NCBI GenBank assembly: GCA_016235425.1
Contig: JACRLC010000051.1
Span: forward strand, 1 to 62,993
DNA from: Chloroflexota bacterium
Lineage (GTDB): Bacteria > Chloroflexota > Anaerolineae > Anaerolineales > Villigracilaceae
Direction of reading: 5' to 3'
Length of the DNA stretch: 62,993 bases
Shown: positions 49,215 through 57,022 of the stretch, piece by piece
Layout of the letters: every line of letters begins with the position of its first letter
Position numbering within the stretch: the first letter of the stretch is position 1
The notes under the pieces: model-generated
The model's database searches: none
The model's input: only the letters and a program-made list of their open reading frames with translations
Told to the model about the DNA's origin: nothing
Translations under genes and position numbers: made by a program

Positions 49215-50768
49215 ATGCGGAAGTTTTTTGGCAGGTCTCAAATCTGGTTCGGCGTTTCGTTCGTGATCGGAGCGGGCGTCGTTTTGCTTTCCGGTCTCAG
49301 CACAAGTTTTCACGTCGTTGGCATAGATTTTTGGAGTGTGCTGTATTATGGCCGCCACATTACGTGGAAGGAAAGTGAATCGCTTTACAACGGATTCTTT
49401 CCGATTGGATATGCTTTTCTCGTTGGACAATTTCCCTACTCCTATGTTGCCCAATTTGCCTACCTGGCCAATGCGCTTCTCGCGGGACTTTTATCTGCCT
49501 CCGTTTCAAGCACGGTCGCGGCCCTTCGGAACTTTCCTGCAACGCTCCTAACGCTTGCCGCCTCCGTGACCGCGCCGATCCTTTTTGCGTACAGCAATAC
49601 TGTTGGGCCGGATATTGGCAGTGTGGCGTTCACAGCCTTCGCTATTTACCTGCTCTGGAAGGACCTGCTCTCAAATAAGGTTGAAGACATTTCAACTTTG
49701 CGCGCCGTACTGGTGGGCGTTTCGCTGGGACTCTCGGTTTTATGGCGCAGTCATGCGATTGTCAGTGCGGGCGCTGTTTTGTTTTCGTTCTTCCTCGTGG
49801 CGGGAGTTAGACCTTTGCAGGGCAGGTTGTTGATGATCGCTTCGTTTCTGGGAGTGTTCTCAATCCAAATCGCGGCGAATTTGATTTCCGGCCACGGCAT
49901 GTTGGAGACCGCCCAGAACTTCAATATTTACAAACTCCTATACGGCGTCAATTGGACGTATTCTCCTTCGCCTGCTGAAATGGAAAACTTTTCCCTGCTG
50001 GAGGCTTTGCGTACCGACCCTCGCCGCGTAATGAACGCGTACATTATTCCGTTTCGGTATCTTGTCTCATACGTGTGGCCCGCGCTTGCCTGCTTTTTGA
50101 TCGCCCGCCCCGGTGGGATGAAAAAATATGCGCTGTTCTCCGCCCTCGTGATCGTTTTGTATGCAATTCCCGTGGCGCTGGGGGACAGCCCGCGCGCGCC
50201 GTTGATCATCATGGTCCCGTTCCTGTCGTCCATTGCATTTCTCGCCATCGCGTTCGTAGACCGGGTCAGGGCCGCGGCCGGGTCGCTCAATTGGATGCCT
50301 GGAGCAGTGACGGTCTTGATCGCGGCGGCGTGCGCTTATCCCATTTACCAGTGGGTTCGCCAGGATCTTGAGGTCATAAGAAGAAACAGGAATGAACACA
50401 ACGTATTCATAAACATCGAACAGGTCCTAACGACGCGCGGACTGACCAGCCCGGATCAAGCTTATGCCGACCGCTATGATTTTTATTTTCCCGGTTTGCC
50501 TCCGTACCAGCCGAGGCACATTGGAAGCTATGCAGAAGATTGGGTGTGGGGATACAGCCGGGAATATCCGTCCCTGCCCAGCGATTCCTGGGAATCTTTT
50601 TCAAGAGCCTGCGCGGAACAAGGCATCGAGTTTCTTGTCCTTTCACCGAACAGCGGCTATCGCGGGGGATTTTTTAGCGCGATCTACAACGATGATTTCA
50701 ATGAAGATGATTTCGGCCTCGCGTTCGTCAGCCAGAGATCGAAAACGCGGTTGTATCGGTTCAAGTAG
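49215..50768 (+). CDS. Polytopic membrane protein of unknown function
   Basis: 517 residues. About ten hydrophobic helices to residue 400, then a soluble extracytoplasmic C-terminal 110 residues with PRHIGSYAEDWVWGYSREYP. The first outer loop contains GIDFWSVLYYGRHITW with an acidic residue, but the GT39 pattern is not strong. It resembles the general layout of the 8605-10614 product. Polyprenyl-phosphate glycosyltransferases of the GT-C type are one possibility. The ATG at 49215 is chosen because a TATAAT lies 6 nt before it. The longer frame to 49131 overlaps the transporter gene. Confidence 0.6.
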   Translation: MRKFFGRSQIWFGVSFVIGAGVVLLSGLSTSFHVVGIDFWSVLYYGRHITWKESESLYNGFFPIGYAFLVGQFPYSYVAQFAYLANALLAGLLSASVSSTVAALRNFPATLLTLAASVTAPILFAYSNTVGPDIGSVAFTAFAIYLLWKDLLSNKVEDISTLRAVLVGVSLGLSVLWRSHAIVSAGAVLFSFFLVAGVRPLQGRLLMIASFLGVFSIQIAANLISGHGMLETAQNFNIYKLLYGVNWTYSPSPAEMENFSLLEALRTDPRRVMNAYIIPFRYLVSYVWPALACFLIARPGGMKKYALFSALVIVLYAIPVALGDSPRAPLIIMVPFLSSIAFLAIAFVDRVRAAAGSLNWMPGAVTVLIAAACAYPIYQWVRQDLEVIRRNRNEHNVFINIEQVLTTRGLTSPDQAYADRYDFYFPGLPPYQPRHIGSYAEDWVWGYSREYPSLPSDSWESFSRACAEQGIEFLVLSPNSGYRGGFFSAIYNDDFNEDDFGLAFVSQRSKTRLYRFK

Positions 50769-50773
50769 GATAC

Positions 50774-50805
50774 AAAAAAACGACGCCTCTTCGGCGTCAT
50801 TTTTT
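50774..50805. terminator. Bidirectional terminator
   Basis: GACGCC (50782-50787) pairs with GGCGTC (50793-50798), with seven A to the left and six T to the right. It serves the membrane protein gene and the convergent FmdB gene. Confidence 0.9.
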
Positions 50806-50819
50806 GCGGGTGAAAATCT

Positions 50820-51092
50820 TTATTCTGAAGAAGTCTTCTCACTGCTTGCGGCGGGCTTGCTCTCTTCTTTTTTGGATTCCGTTTTGCTTTCACGCTTCTC
50901 GCTTCCCGAGGGGGATTTGTGATCTGTAGCGTAAAAGCCTGAACCCTTGAAAATGATCTTGGTGGGGGTGATGACCTTCTTCAAAGCCTTTTTACGGCAT
51001 TCAGGGCAGGTTTTGAGCGGCGCATCGTGAAAGGATTGCTGGCGCTCGAATTGCACTCCACAAGATTCACAGCGATAGGTATAAACGGGCAT
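50820..51092 (-). CDS. FmdB-family zinc ribbon protein
   Basis: 90 residues. The N-terminal half is the FmdB/CxxC regulatory domain: YTYRCESCGVQFERQQSF and LKTCPECRKKALKKV, four cysteines for one zinc. After the domain comes FKGSGFYATDHKS, which is usual in this family, and then a charged Ser/Lys/Glu tail of low complexity. The role is unknown; some are thought to regulate amide-degrading enzymes. It is a single gene with a shared terminator. Confidence 0.9.
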   Translation of the reverse strand: MPVYTYRCESCGVQFERQQSFHDAPLKTCPECRKKALKKVITPTKIIFKGSGFYATDHKSPSGSEKRESKTESKKEESKPAASSEKTSSE

Positions 51093-51204
51093 TTGGGAAC
51101 TCCTTGCTTTCTTGCTTACGAACTACACTTGCTCTTTGCTTCAAACAGCGTGGCGGATTATAGCGCGCATGACAGGGATGAGCAAGGGACGTATGATGGC
51201 ATGT

Positions 51205-51210
51205 TATAAT
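51205..51210 (+). promoter_or_regulatory. Candidate -10 box of the SelW-like gene
   Basis: TATAAT at 51205-51210 gives a leader of about 17-18 nt to the ATG at 51235, with AGAGG as ribosome-binding site. The neighbouring gene on the left is on the opposite strand. Confidence 0.5.
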
Positions 51211-51234
51211 TTTCTAACAATTATTAGAGGCCTC

Positions 51235-51477
51235 ATGCTCAAAATCGAAATCGTCTATTGCGCGGTTTGACATTACACCGGCCGGGCCGTGAGCCTGGCG
51301 GATGACCTGCTCAAGCAGTTCGAGCACGTCATTGAATCGGTGGCGCTGATTCCCTCGGACGGAGGCAGGTTCGAGGTCAGTGTGAACGGGAAGCTCATCT
51401 ATTCAAAACTTCAGACTCATCGTCACGCCGAACCCGGTGAATTGGTGGGGCTGGTCAATAAAATCATAGAAGGATAA
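51235..51477 (+). CDS. SelW-like (Rdx family) selenoprotein with in-frame UGA
   Basis: 80 residues counting selenocysteine. From the ATG at 51235 the frame reads MLKIEIVYCAV, then TGA at 51268-51270 (residue 12), then HYTGRAVSLADDLLKQFEHV and on to the stop at 51475. Cys9, Ala10, Val11 and Sec12 form the CxxU redox motif of SelW/SelT/SelH thioredoxin-like proteins. The part after the UGA (GGRFEVSVNGKLIYSKLQTH) is the conserved Rdx core. A 7-bp hairpin begins 10 nt after the UGA and fits a bacterial SECIS. Ordinary calling would begin at the GTG at 51289 and lose the active site. trpS starts 4 nt after the stop. Confidence 0.87.
51281..51299 (+). promoter_or_regulatory. Bacterial SECIS-like hairpin
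   Basis: GCCGGGC (51281-51287) pairs with GCCTGGC (51293-51299), one G-U pair, with the loop CGTGA. G is the second loop base, and 17 nt separate the UGA from the loop. Both agree with the known bacterial SECIS rules. Confidence 0.7.
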
Positions 51478-51481
51478 GTGA

Positions 51482-52468
51482 ATGGCAAAGAAAGGTCGTG
51501 TTTTTTCGGGCGCGCGTCCAACGGGACGCCAGCATCTTGGCAACTATTTGGGCGCGATTAAGAATTATGTGGCGTTGCAGGAGGATTATGAGTGCGTCTA
51601 CTGCATCGTGGATATTCACGCGCTGACCACGGTCGAGACGACTGCGGACTTAAAACAGAATACCTATGAAATGGCGCTCGACTGGCTGGCGGCGGGGATC
51701 CGCCCGGAAGAGTCGATCCTGTTCGTCCAATCGCACGTGCCGCAGGTGATGGAACTGCACACCCTGCTTTCGATGGTGACGCAACTCGGTAAATTGACCG
51801 ACCTGCCCACGTTCAAGGAAAAGGTGCGCCAGCAACCCGATAATATCAATTATGGACTGGTGGGCTATCCCGTGCTGATGACCGCGGACATCGTACTCTA
51901 CAAGACGGATGTCGTGCCGGTCGGCATTGATCAGGCTCCCCACATTGAATTTGCCCGCGAGATCGTGCGTTCATTCAATTATCGCTTCAACACGAAGGTT
52001 CTGATCGAGCCGCAGGCCAAGCATACCGAAGTGCTCAAGGTGCTTGGCATTGACGGCAAGGAGAAGATGGGCAAAAGTCTCAACAATCACATCGAGATTG
52101 CGGCCGCGCCCGAAGAGACTCAACAGCGCGTGATGCAGATGGTCACCGACCCGGCGCGCGTCAAACGCACCGATCCCGGCAACCCGGATGTGTGCAACGT
52201 GTACACCATGCACAAATTGTTCTCGTCGCCGGATGAAATTGAGATGGTCAATCGCGACTGCCGCACCGCCGCCCTTGGCTGTGTGGATTGCAAGAAACTT
52301 TATGCAAAGAACCTGAACAAGCACCTCGAACCGTTCCGCGCCAAGCGCGCCGAACTTGCATCCAAAACCGGTTACGTGGAGGAGGTGTTGAACGACGGCG
52401 CAAAACGCGCATGTGCCATTGCTGAAAAGACAATGGAAGAGGTGAGAGAAGCCATTCAGTTGCCATGA
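51482..52468 (+). CDS. trpS: Tryptophan--tRNA ligase
   Basis: 328 residues, full length for the bacterial enzyme. Class I signature RPTGRQHLGNYLGA holds the HIGH-like HLGN, and KEKMGKSLNN is the KMSKS motif. DIHALTT, QSHVPQVMEL and VPVGIDQAPHIEF form the tryptophan and adenylate site. It charges tRNA-Trp in the cytoplasm. The SelW-like gene ends 4 nt before, so they share a transcript. Whether the UGA readthrough upstream affects trpS is an open point. Confidence 0.97.
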   Translation: MAKKGRVFSGARPTGRQHLGNYLGAIKNYVALQEDYECVYCIVDIHALTTVETTADLKQNTYEMALDWLAAGIRPEESILFVQSHVPQVMELHTLLSMVTQLGKLTDLPTFKEKVRQQPDNINYGLVGYPVLMTADIVLYKTDVVPVGIDQAPHIEFAREIVRSFNYRFNTKVLIEPQAKHTEVLKVLGIDGKEKMGKSLNNHIEIAAAPEETQQRVMQMVTDPARVKRTDPGNPDVCNVYTMHKLFSSPDEIEMVNRDCRTAALGCVDCKKLYAKNLNKHLEPFRAKRAELASKTGYVEEVLNDGAKRACAIAEKTMEEVREAIQLP

Positions 52469-52480
52469 ATAAGAGATGTG

Positions 52481-52534
52481 AACAGGTACACAGGTAAACA
52501 CGGTCTCACCTGTGTGCTCGTCTACCTGTTTTCC
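52481..52534. repeat. Nested hairpin after trpS
   Basis: AACAGGTA (52481-52488) pairs with TACCTGTT (52523-52530) and ACACAGGT (52488-52495) with ACCTGTGT (52508-52515). A TTTT follows, so it may also end trpS transcription. The CCTGT units are like those in the insert at 9690-9716. Confidence 0.6.
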
Positions 52535-52559
52535 TCTCCCCACCGATTGGAGAATTTAC

Positions 52560-53012
52560 ATGTACAAGCCAATCTGGTTGAAAATCGTTTTTCTCCTGGG
52601 TGTGCTGTTGACGGTCTCCTGCGGCCCGCCATCTTCAACGGTTACCGACCAGGAATTTGAGGAGGCAGTCCAACAGGCACATGACACGTTGGATGTTGTC
52701 CGCCAGGCTATTCTCGCCCCAACAACGGCGCGTTTTATCGGTTTGAAAGTCCGCTTTGCTGGAGAAGACGGCGCGTTCGAGGATCATTGGAACGAACCCA
52801 TAGATTACTATGATGATGTCTTCACCATAAAAATACTGGATGGTCTCACACTGGATATTGGCCTGCACCCGGGGAATTTTATCGAAGTCCCGGTGAAAGA
52901 TGTCATTGATTGGATGATCGTTGAAAGCGACGGCAAACTGCTTGGTGGTTACACCATCAAACTCGATTATGAACACATGACGCCCGAAGAACAAAAAAAT
53001 TTCTTGCAGTGA
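52560..53012 (+). CDS. DUF2314-like lipoprotein
   Basis: 150 residues from the ATG at 52560, with TTGGAG upstream. The N-terminus is a lipoprotein signal ending in LTVSC. The mature part ARFIGLKVRFAGEDGAFEDHW, then VFTIKILDGLTL and VKDVIDWMIVESDGKLLGGY, has the pattern of the DUF2314 family, which has no known activity. A cell-surface lipoprotein is likely. It is separated from trpS by a hairpin and from dtd by 47 nt. Confidence 0.75.
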   Translation: MYKPIWLKIVFLLGVLLTVSCGPPSSTVTDQEFEEAVQQAHDTLDVVRQAILAPTTARFIGLKVRFAGEDGAFEDHWNEPIDYYDDVFTIKILDGLTLDIGLHPGNFIEVPVKDVIDWMIVESDGKLLGGYTIKLDYEHMTPEEQKNFLQ

Positions 53013-53059
53013 CCGGATACGTGATCGAATAAAACCCTATTGCCGAAACCAAATCAAAT

Positions 53060-53497
53060 ATGCGCGCATTATTACAACGAGTCTCTCAAGCAAGCGTGGT
53101 TGTCAACGAACAGACCATTTCCAGCATTGGAAAGGGTCTGTTGATTCTATTGGGTATTGGTCACGGCGACGAGGAGCAGCAGGCCGCCTTCCTCGCCGAG
53201 AAGATCGCAAATTTACGCATCTTTGAAGATGAACAAGGCAAGACGAATCTCTCCATCCTCGACGTAAAAGGGGAGGCAATCGTTGTCTCGCAGTTCACGC
53301 TCTACGCCGATACGCGCAAGGGACGCCGTCCCTCCTTCATTGACGCGGCCCTTCCCGATACAGCTGCGCCGCTTGTGACGCGCTTCGCTGAATTATTGCG
53401 CGGCCACGGCGTACCCACTCAAACCGGTCAATTCGGCGCGCACATGCTGGTGGAAATCCATAACGATGGCCCGGTCACCATTTGGCTGGAGAAATGA
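53060..53497 (+). CDS. dtd: D-aminoacyl-tRNA deacylase
   Basis: 145 residues. [24 protein letters not shown]-like [33 protein letters not shown] (the SQFTLY active motif) and the late [12 protein letters not shown] (the GPVT cross-subunit motif) are all present. The enzyme frees tRNA from D-amino acids and glycine wrongly loaded on tRNA-Ala. It is a housekeeping gene in the cytoplasm. No strong ribosome-binding site precedes the ATG. Confidence 0.97.
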   Translation: MRALLQRVSQASVVVNEQTISSIGKGLLILLGIGHGDEEQQAAFLAEKIANLRIFEDEQGKTNLSILDVKGEAIVVSQFTLYADTRKGRRPSFIDAALPDTAAPLVTRFAELLRGHGVPTQTGQFGAHMLVEIHNDGPVTIWLEK

Positions 53498-53498
53498 A

Positions 53499-53996
53499 TT
53501 GGCAGTGACACATAAACCGAACGTACTCCGGCGCGCATTGCACCGCTTTCTCATGTTAGCTCCCGTTTCCGCCTTTCTTGCGCGCGTCCTGCACCACCTC
53601 GATGCTGCCGTATGGAAATTGAATGGCGGGCGTTTCTCCATTACCAGCCTCGTCGCCGGGTTGCCCACCTTCAAAGTCACAACCATTGGCGCAAAAAGCA
53701 AAATGCCGCGCGCACTTCCGCTGATTGGGTTTATGGATGGCGAGAAGATCGCCCTGATCGCATCCAACTTTGGGCGTCAATTTAACCCTGCCTGGTATCA
53801 CAACCTCAAAGCCAACCCGGAATGTTCAGTGCAATGGGACGGTAGAGACGAGAATTTCATTGCCCGCGAAACACAGGGGGAAGAGCGCGAACATTACTGG
53901 CGCATGGCCGTTTCATTTTATGCAGGCTATGATGCCTATCGGGTCAGGGCGGGCGAACGGAGCATCCCGGTCATGGTGCTCGAACCCAAAAAATAA
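53499..53996 (+). CDS. Deazaflavin-dependent (Ddn-type) nitroreductase family protein
   Basis: 165 residues from a TTG at 53499, chosen for GGAG 7 nt upstream; a GTG at 53505 is also possible. FSITSLVAGLPTFKVTTIGAKSKMPRALPLIGF, then IALIASNFGRQFNPAWYHNLKANPECSV is the split-barrel core of the F420-binding Ddn family. VMVLEP is the final strand. Members use F420H2 to reduce quinones or nitro compounds; F420 use in this organism is inferred only. It lies 1 nt after the dtd stop, so both are in one operon. Confidence 0.88.
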   Translation: MAVTHKPNVLRRALHRFLMLAPVSAFLARVLHHLDAAVWKLNGGRFSITSLVAGLPTFKVTTIGAKSKMPRALPLIGFMDGEKIALIASNFGRQFNPAWYHNLKANPECSVQWDGRDENFIARETQGEEREHYWRMAVSFYAGYDAYRVRAGERSIPVMVLEPKK

Positions 53997-54025
53997 TTGC
54001 TTAAAACCTTAATCTATGATAAATT
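53997..54025 (+). promoter_or_regulatory. Promoter of the cold-shock gene
   Basis: TTGCTT (53997-54002), 17-bp spacer, TAAATT (54020-54025). Transcription would begin near 54032 and give a leader of about 140 nt, as usual for cspA-type genes. Confidence 0.55.
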
Positions 54026-54171
54026 AGGCCTTGTACGATGCAAGTAGGTTTTCGTTGTGGAAGTATAAGGACGACTGCTCAAAGCAACGCTTTGGGCTGT
54101 TTTGTTTAACGACCGACCCGACAGAAGACATACTGCGTCACAGTCTATTTTTCTTTTGCTTAGGAGGCAAA

Positions 54172-54381
54172 ATGTCAGAACGTGTCGTCGGTACGGTCAA
54201 ATGGTTCAACGGTTCCAAGGGTTACGGCTTCATTGCTCGCGATGGCGGCCCGGATGTCTTCGTCCACTTCAGCGCCATTCAGGGCGATGGCTTCAAGAAC
54301 CTCGAAGAAGGCCAAAAGGTGGAATTCACCATCGAGCAAGGCCCCAAGGGCTTGCAGGCCGCCAACGTCGTAATTCTCTAA
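54172..54381 (+). CDS. cspA: Cold-shock domain protein
   Basis: 69 residues. [21 protein letters not shown] holds RNP1 (KGYGFI) and DVFVHFSAI is RNP2, the nucleic-acid binding strands. The C-terminus [17 protein letters not shown] is usual. It binds single-stranded RNA and DNA as a chaperone. TTAGGAGG lies 7 nt upstream. The long leader and a clear terminator make it a single-gene unit. It is very likely well expressed. Confidence 0.96.
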   Translation: MSERVVGTVKWFNGSKGYGFIARDGGPDVFVHFSAIQGDGFKNLEEGQKVEFTIEQGPKGLQAANVVIL

Positions 54382-54393
54382 TTACGCACTGAC

Positions 54394-54430
54394 CAAAAAG
54401 AGTCTCGTCGAAAGACGGGGCCCTTTTTTT
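54394..54430 (+). terminator. Terminator of the cold-shock gene
   Basis: A hairpin around CTCGTC-GAAA-GACGGG (54404-54419) with AAGAG and CCCTTT extensions, followed by seven T. Confidence 0.85.
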
Positions 54431-54439
54431 ATTAACATG

Positions 54440-54580
54440 TCATTGCGAGCGTATTTTGCGAAGCAATCTCCTGTTTGATGGAAGTTCTCATCGAGTAGTT
54501 TTACTGTTTAACTGGGGATTGCTTCGACGGGAGAACGCCGTCTCACAACATTTGCACCTGCGTGCAAGTGCAGGTGTGAC
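54440..54580. repeat. Palindromic repeat pair
   Basis: GAAGCAATC (54460-54468) pairs with GATTGCTTC (54517-54525), preceded by CATTGCGAGC. It is the same family as the in-frame insert at 17131-17275. It is followed by TTGCACCTGCGTGCAAG and GCAGGTGTGAC (54552-54580), which occur again in a close form at 62549-62576. Confidence 0.7.
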
Positions 54581-54583
54581 ATG

Positions 54584-55345
54584 CTACCCAAACATCGCCT
54601 CACGCGCGGACCATAAACTGGCGTCCGTTTGAATGGCCATTGCCCCTGCCGAAAGCATTTCCGTTAAATCCTTCTCCGTCCAAACGCCTCCCGCACCGAT
54701 GATGGGGAGTCCAATCTTCGCGGCAGAATAAACCATCTCCAATGATTGCGGGTATAAAGATTGGCCGTACAACCTTCCTGTGGCCAATTGTCCATCGTCT
54801 GTGGTCAAAGCCCCGCGTGGCGCAGAGATGCTGATAGCGTCCGCGCCGTTTTGTATCAAACGCGGGCCTAAAGATAAAACCTGCTCATTTGGCAAAGAGA
54901 GAATCAACGGCAATTCACCGAGACACATTTCAAGCGTAATCAGGAGAATATCATTCGCAAGCAGGGGTGCGAAGCCGAGTTCAACCGCCATCACGTTCTC
55001 AACGCCCTCAAGCATTTGAACCATGCGTTTCGTCTCTTCCGGTCTATCTGCCATCAAATGGACAATGACCGGCACGTCCGCGCGTTCCCAGCGGGAGGCA
55101 TATTTCTTCATCACAGCCGCGAGACCCGGGTTTGGCAATCCGGTATGCAGCAGGAAACCGCCGGGGTATTCGATCAAGGCTGGTTGGGCAGTCGGCAGGC
55201 GCGGGCGGAGGGAGAGCGGATTCGTCACAAACGCGCCGAAGTTGTTAAGACTTCCGAGTTCTTGGAGAACTCGGAAGTCCGGCGCGAATCCCAAAGTCCC
55301 TGCCGCGTTCATGAGGGGTTTACGGAAATAGAGGTCGCGCTTCAT
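54584..55345 (-). CDS. Short PyrD-like TIM-barrel protein
   Basis: 253 residues from the ATG at 55345. KPLMNAAGTLGF, GAFVTNPLSLRPR, YPGGFLLHTGLPNPG and the late IIGAGGVWTEKDLTEMLSAGA give an FMN-barrel of the dihydroorotate dehydrogenase superfamily, shorter than usual (about 300). Some catalytic loop residues cannot be placed. Two repeat-derived parts are in frame: one 55249-55279, with a 14-bp palindrome, and one around TTDDGQLATG (54785-54815). It follows the FAD oxidoreductase gene by 45 nt, a PyrD plus reductase layout. The true substrate is unknown. Confidence 0.7.
   Translation of the reverse strand: MKRDLYFRKPLMNAAGTLGFAPDFRVLQELGSLNNFGAFVTNPLSLRPRLPTAQPALIEYPGGFLLHTGLPNPGLAAVMKKYASRWERADVPVIVHLMADRPEETKRMVQMLEGVENVMAVELGFAPLLANDILLITLEMCLGELPLILSLPNEQVLSLGPRLIQNGADAISISAPRGALTTDDGQLATGRLYGQSLYPQSLEMVYSAAKIGLPIIGAGGVWTEKDLTEMLSAGAMAIQTDASLWSAREAMFG
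55249..55279. repeat. Palindrome inside the short PyrD-like gene
   Basis: GACTTCCGAGTTCT (55249-55262) pairs perfectly with AGAACTCGGAAGTC (55266-55279), 3-nt loop. On the coding strand it gives DFRVLQELGSL in frame. Confidence 0.75.
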
Positions 55346-55390
55346 ATTCAAATAAAACCCTCCTCGTTTGTCGGGGAGGGCAGGGTGGGG

Positions 55391-56701
55391 CTACGCCGTC
55401 TCTATCAAACCCATTGCCTGCAACATTTCTTCATTACTGGAAAATTTGAATTCTTCCAGCCCGCGCTTCGCGGCCTCTTCGGCTTCGACAACTTCCAGCC
55501 GCTTAAGATCGTCCTTTGTAACGATAGGCTTGTCAAGTCCCTTCACTTTCGCGCAAACGGCATCCACGTTTGCGGCGATGGGTTGCTTCGTCTGCAAATA
55601 TTGCGAGACCGCCTTCGACGCGTTCGTGCCGTCCTTGCGCGCATAGCCAACCAGGCCTTCGCTGGCCTTGCGCGACCAACCGCCCACAAAGATGTCTTCA
55701 AATGGCGTCTCGAAGGACTTGCCATCCACGGGATATCTTGGTTCCTGATTCTTGACGAACTCATTCCACTCAACCGGCAGGCCAAACGCATCGTCCACTT
55801 TATCGCCGATGGCAAAGATAACCGTCTCCACGTCGAGCGTGCGTTTGTTGCCGGTGCCTTTCGCTTTCGTCTCACCGTCTTTCAGGACGAGGATGTTGTC
55901 CTCAATTTCCAGTTTGGTCAGCAGGCCGTTTTCACCGAGCATTTGCACGGGCGAGGCCAAAAACTCGAAGCGGAAGCGTGAATTTGAGATCGGGGCTTCT
56001 GCTTTCGGGAGAGCCTCCAAAATCGAAGCGCGCGCAGTTTCAGGGTCCTGATTGACCGCTTGCATGATTGGGGTCGCGCGTGCGATTTCCTTGTCCAGCG
56101 CCTCCACATCCAAACTGGCGATGATGTGCTCCATCTCTTTCTTGTCGAATTTGACCTCCGCCGGTCCGCGCCGCACAACCGCGATCACTTCATCCACCTT
56201 TTCCACGCGGGTCAGGTAGCGGGTAATATCCGCCATCACGTTCCCCGCGCCCACCACTGCACATCGCTTTCCAAAGCGGAATTTTTTCTGGCTGAAAGGC
56301 GGGAGATGATTGTAGAAATACACAACGTCTTTGGCGTGATAGACGCCCTCGAGATTCTCTCCGGGCAGGCCGAGCCACTTCGTCCCCTGCGCCCCCGCAC
56401 TGACGAGAATTGCCTGAAATCCAAGTGCGCGCAGGTCATCGAGGCTCAAATCGCCCTGCGCTCCAATCGAGACGTTTCCATAATAATCAATGTTTGGATT
56501 ATCCAGCACCTGGCGGAATTGTTTGCGAAGCCCTTCCTTCATCGTATGTTTATCCGGGTAAATTCCATATTCAGCCAATCCCCCCGCTTTGATATCGCGG
56601 TTGAATAACGCAACGCGCACTCCCTGCATTGCAAGTTCGCGCGCTCCAAAGAGACCGGCCGGCCCGGCTCCAATCACGGCTACGAAGTACTGATTCGACA
56701 T
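55391..56701 (-). CDS. FAD/NADPH oxidoreductase (ferredoxin-NADP reductase/GltD type)
   Basis: 436 residues. The FAD site VAVIGAGPAGLFGARELA, the GIYPDKHTMKEGLRKQ loop, VSAGAQGTKWLGLPGENL, the NADPH site CAVVGAGNVMADITRYL and the late FVGGWSRKASEGLVGYARKDG-type FAD end are those of adrenodoxin reductase and GltD-like enzymes. It moves electrons between NADPH and a ferredoxin or a partner. With the PyrD-like gene behind it, it may feed that flavoprotein. The C-terminal 70 residues (VCAKVKGLDKPIVTKDDL) are extra. It stands divergent from the gene at 57023. Confidence 0.88.
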   Translation of the reverse strand: MSNQYFVAVIGAGPAGLFGARELAMQGVRVALFNRDIKAGGLAEYGIYPDKHTMKEGLRKQFRQVLDNPNIDYYGNVSIGAQGDLSLDDLRALGFQAILVSAGAQGTKWLGLPGENLEGVYHAKDVVYFYNHLPPFSQKKFRFGKRCAVVGAGNVMADITRYLTRVEKVDEVIAVVRRGPAEVKFDKKEMEHIIASLDVEALDKEIARATPIMQAVNQDPETARASILEALPKAEAPISNSRFRFEFLASPVQMLGENGLLTKLEIEDNILVLKDGETKAKGTGNKRTLDVETVIFAIGDKVDDAFGLPVEWNEFVKNQEPRYPVDGKSFETPFEDIFVGGWSRKASEGLVGYARKDGTNASKAVSQYLQTKQPIAANVDAVCAKVKGLDKPIVTKDDLKRLEVVEAEEAAKRGLEEFKFSSNEEMLQAMGLIETA

Positions 56702-57022
56702 GATTCCTCCACGGCGATGTGAAATTGGACAAAAACTGTGTGATTATAGCCAAAAAATCATGGCTGTACAAGCCAGCTTGTCCGTTGGGTAAATCATACT
56801 ACTGGTCGTTCATAATTAGGCAAAGTTACCATTCCATCCATTAGTGTTTGCTGAGAATGGGTTCCTCCAGATGTTCAAATATTCGCGGCGATTTGTTAAA
56901 ATTGATTGTACAAATCTGCCCAAAGGAATCCCAGTGCAATTTGTCATGTTGGATGACTAAATTGATTGGGTCATTCATAACTATGCTAAGATTAGGTTAC
57001 GCCCTATTCCACAGGAGGCCAT
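56702..57022. other. 321-bp region between divergent genes
   Basis: Non-coding. Two similar stretches lie in direct order: GGTCGTTCATAATTAGGC (near 56807) and GGTCATTCATAACTATGC (near 56968), with about four mismatches. The right copy is close to the presumed promoter of the gene at 57023. A perfect -10 or -35 is not found. Confidence 0.45.

Noticed and set aside
51289-51477. 62-residue protein starting at the GTG at 51289
   Set aside because: It would lack the CxxU/CxxC redox site of the family; the UGA frame from 51235 gives the full protein.
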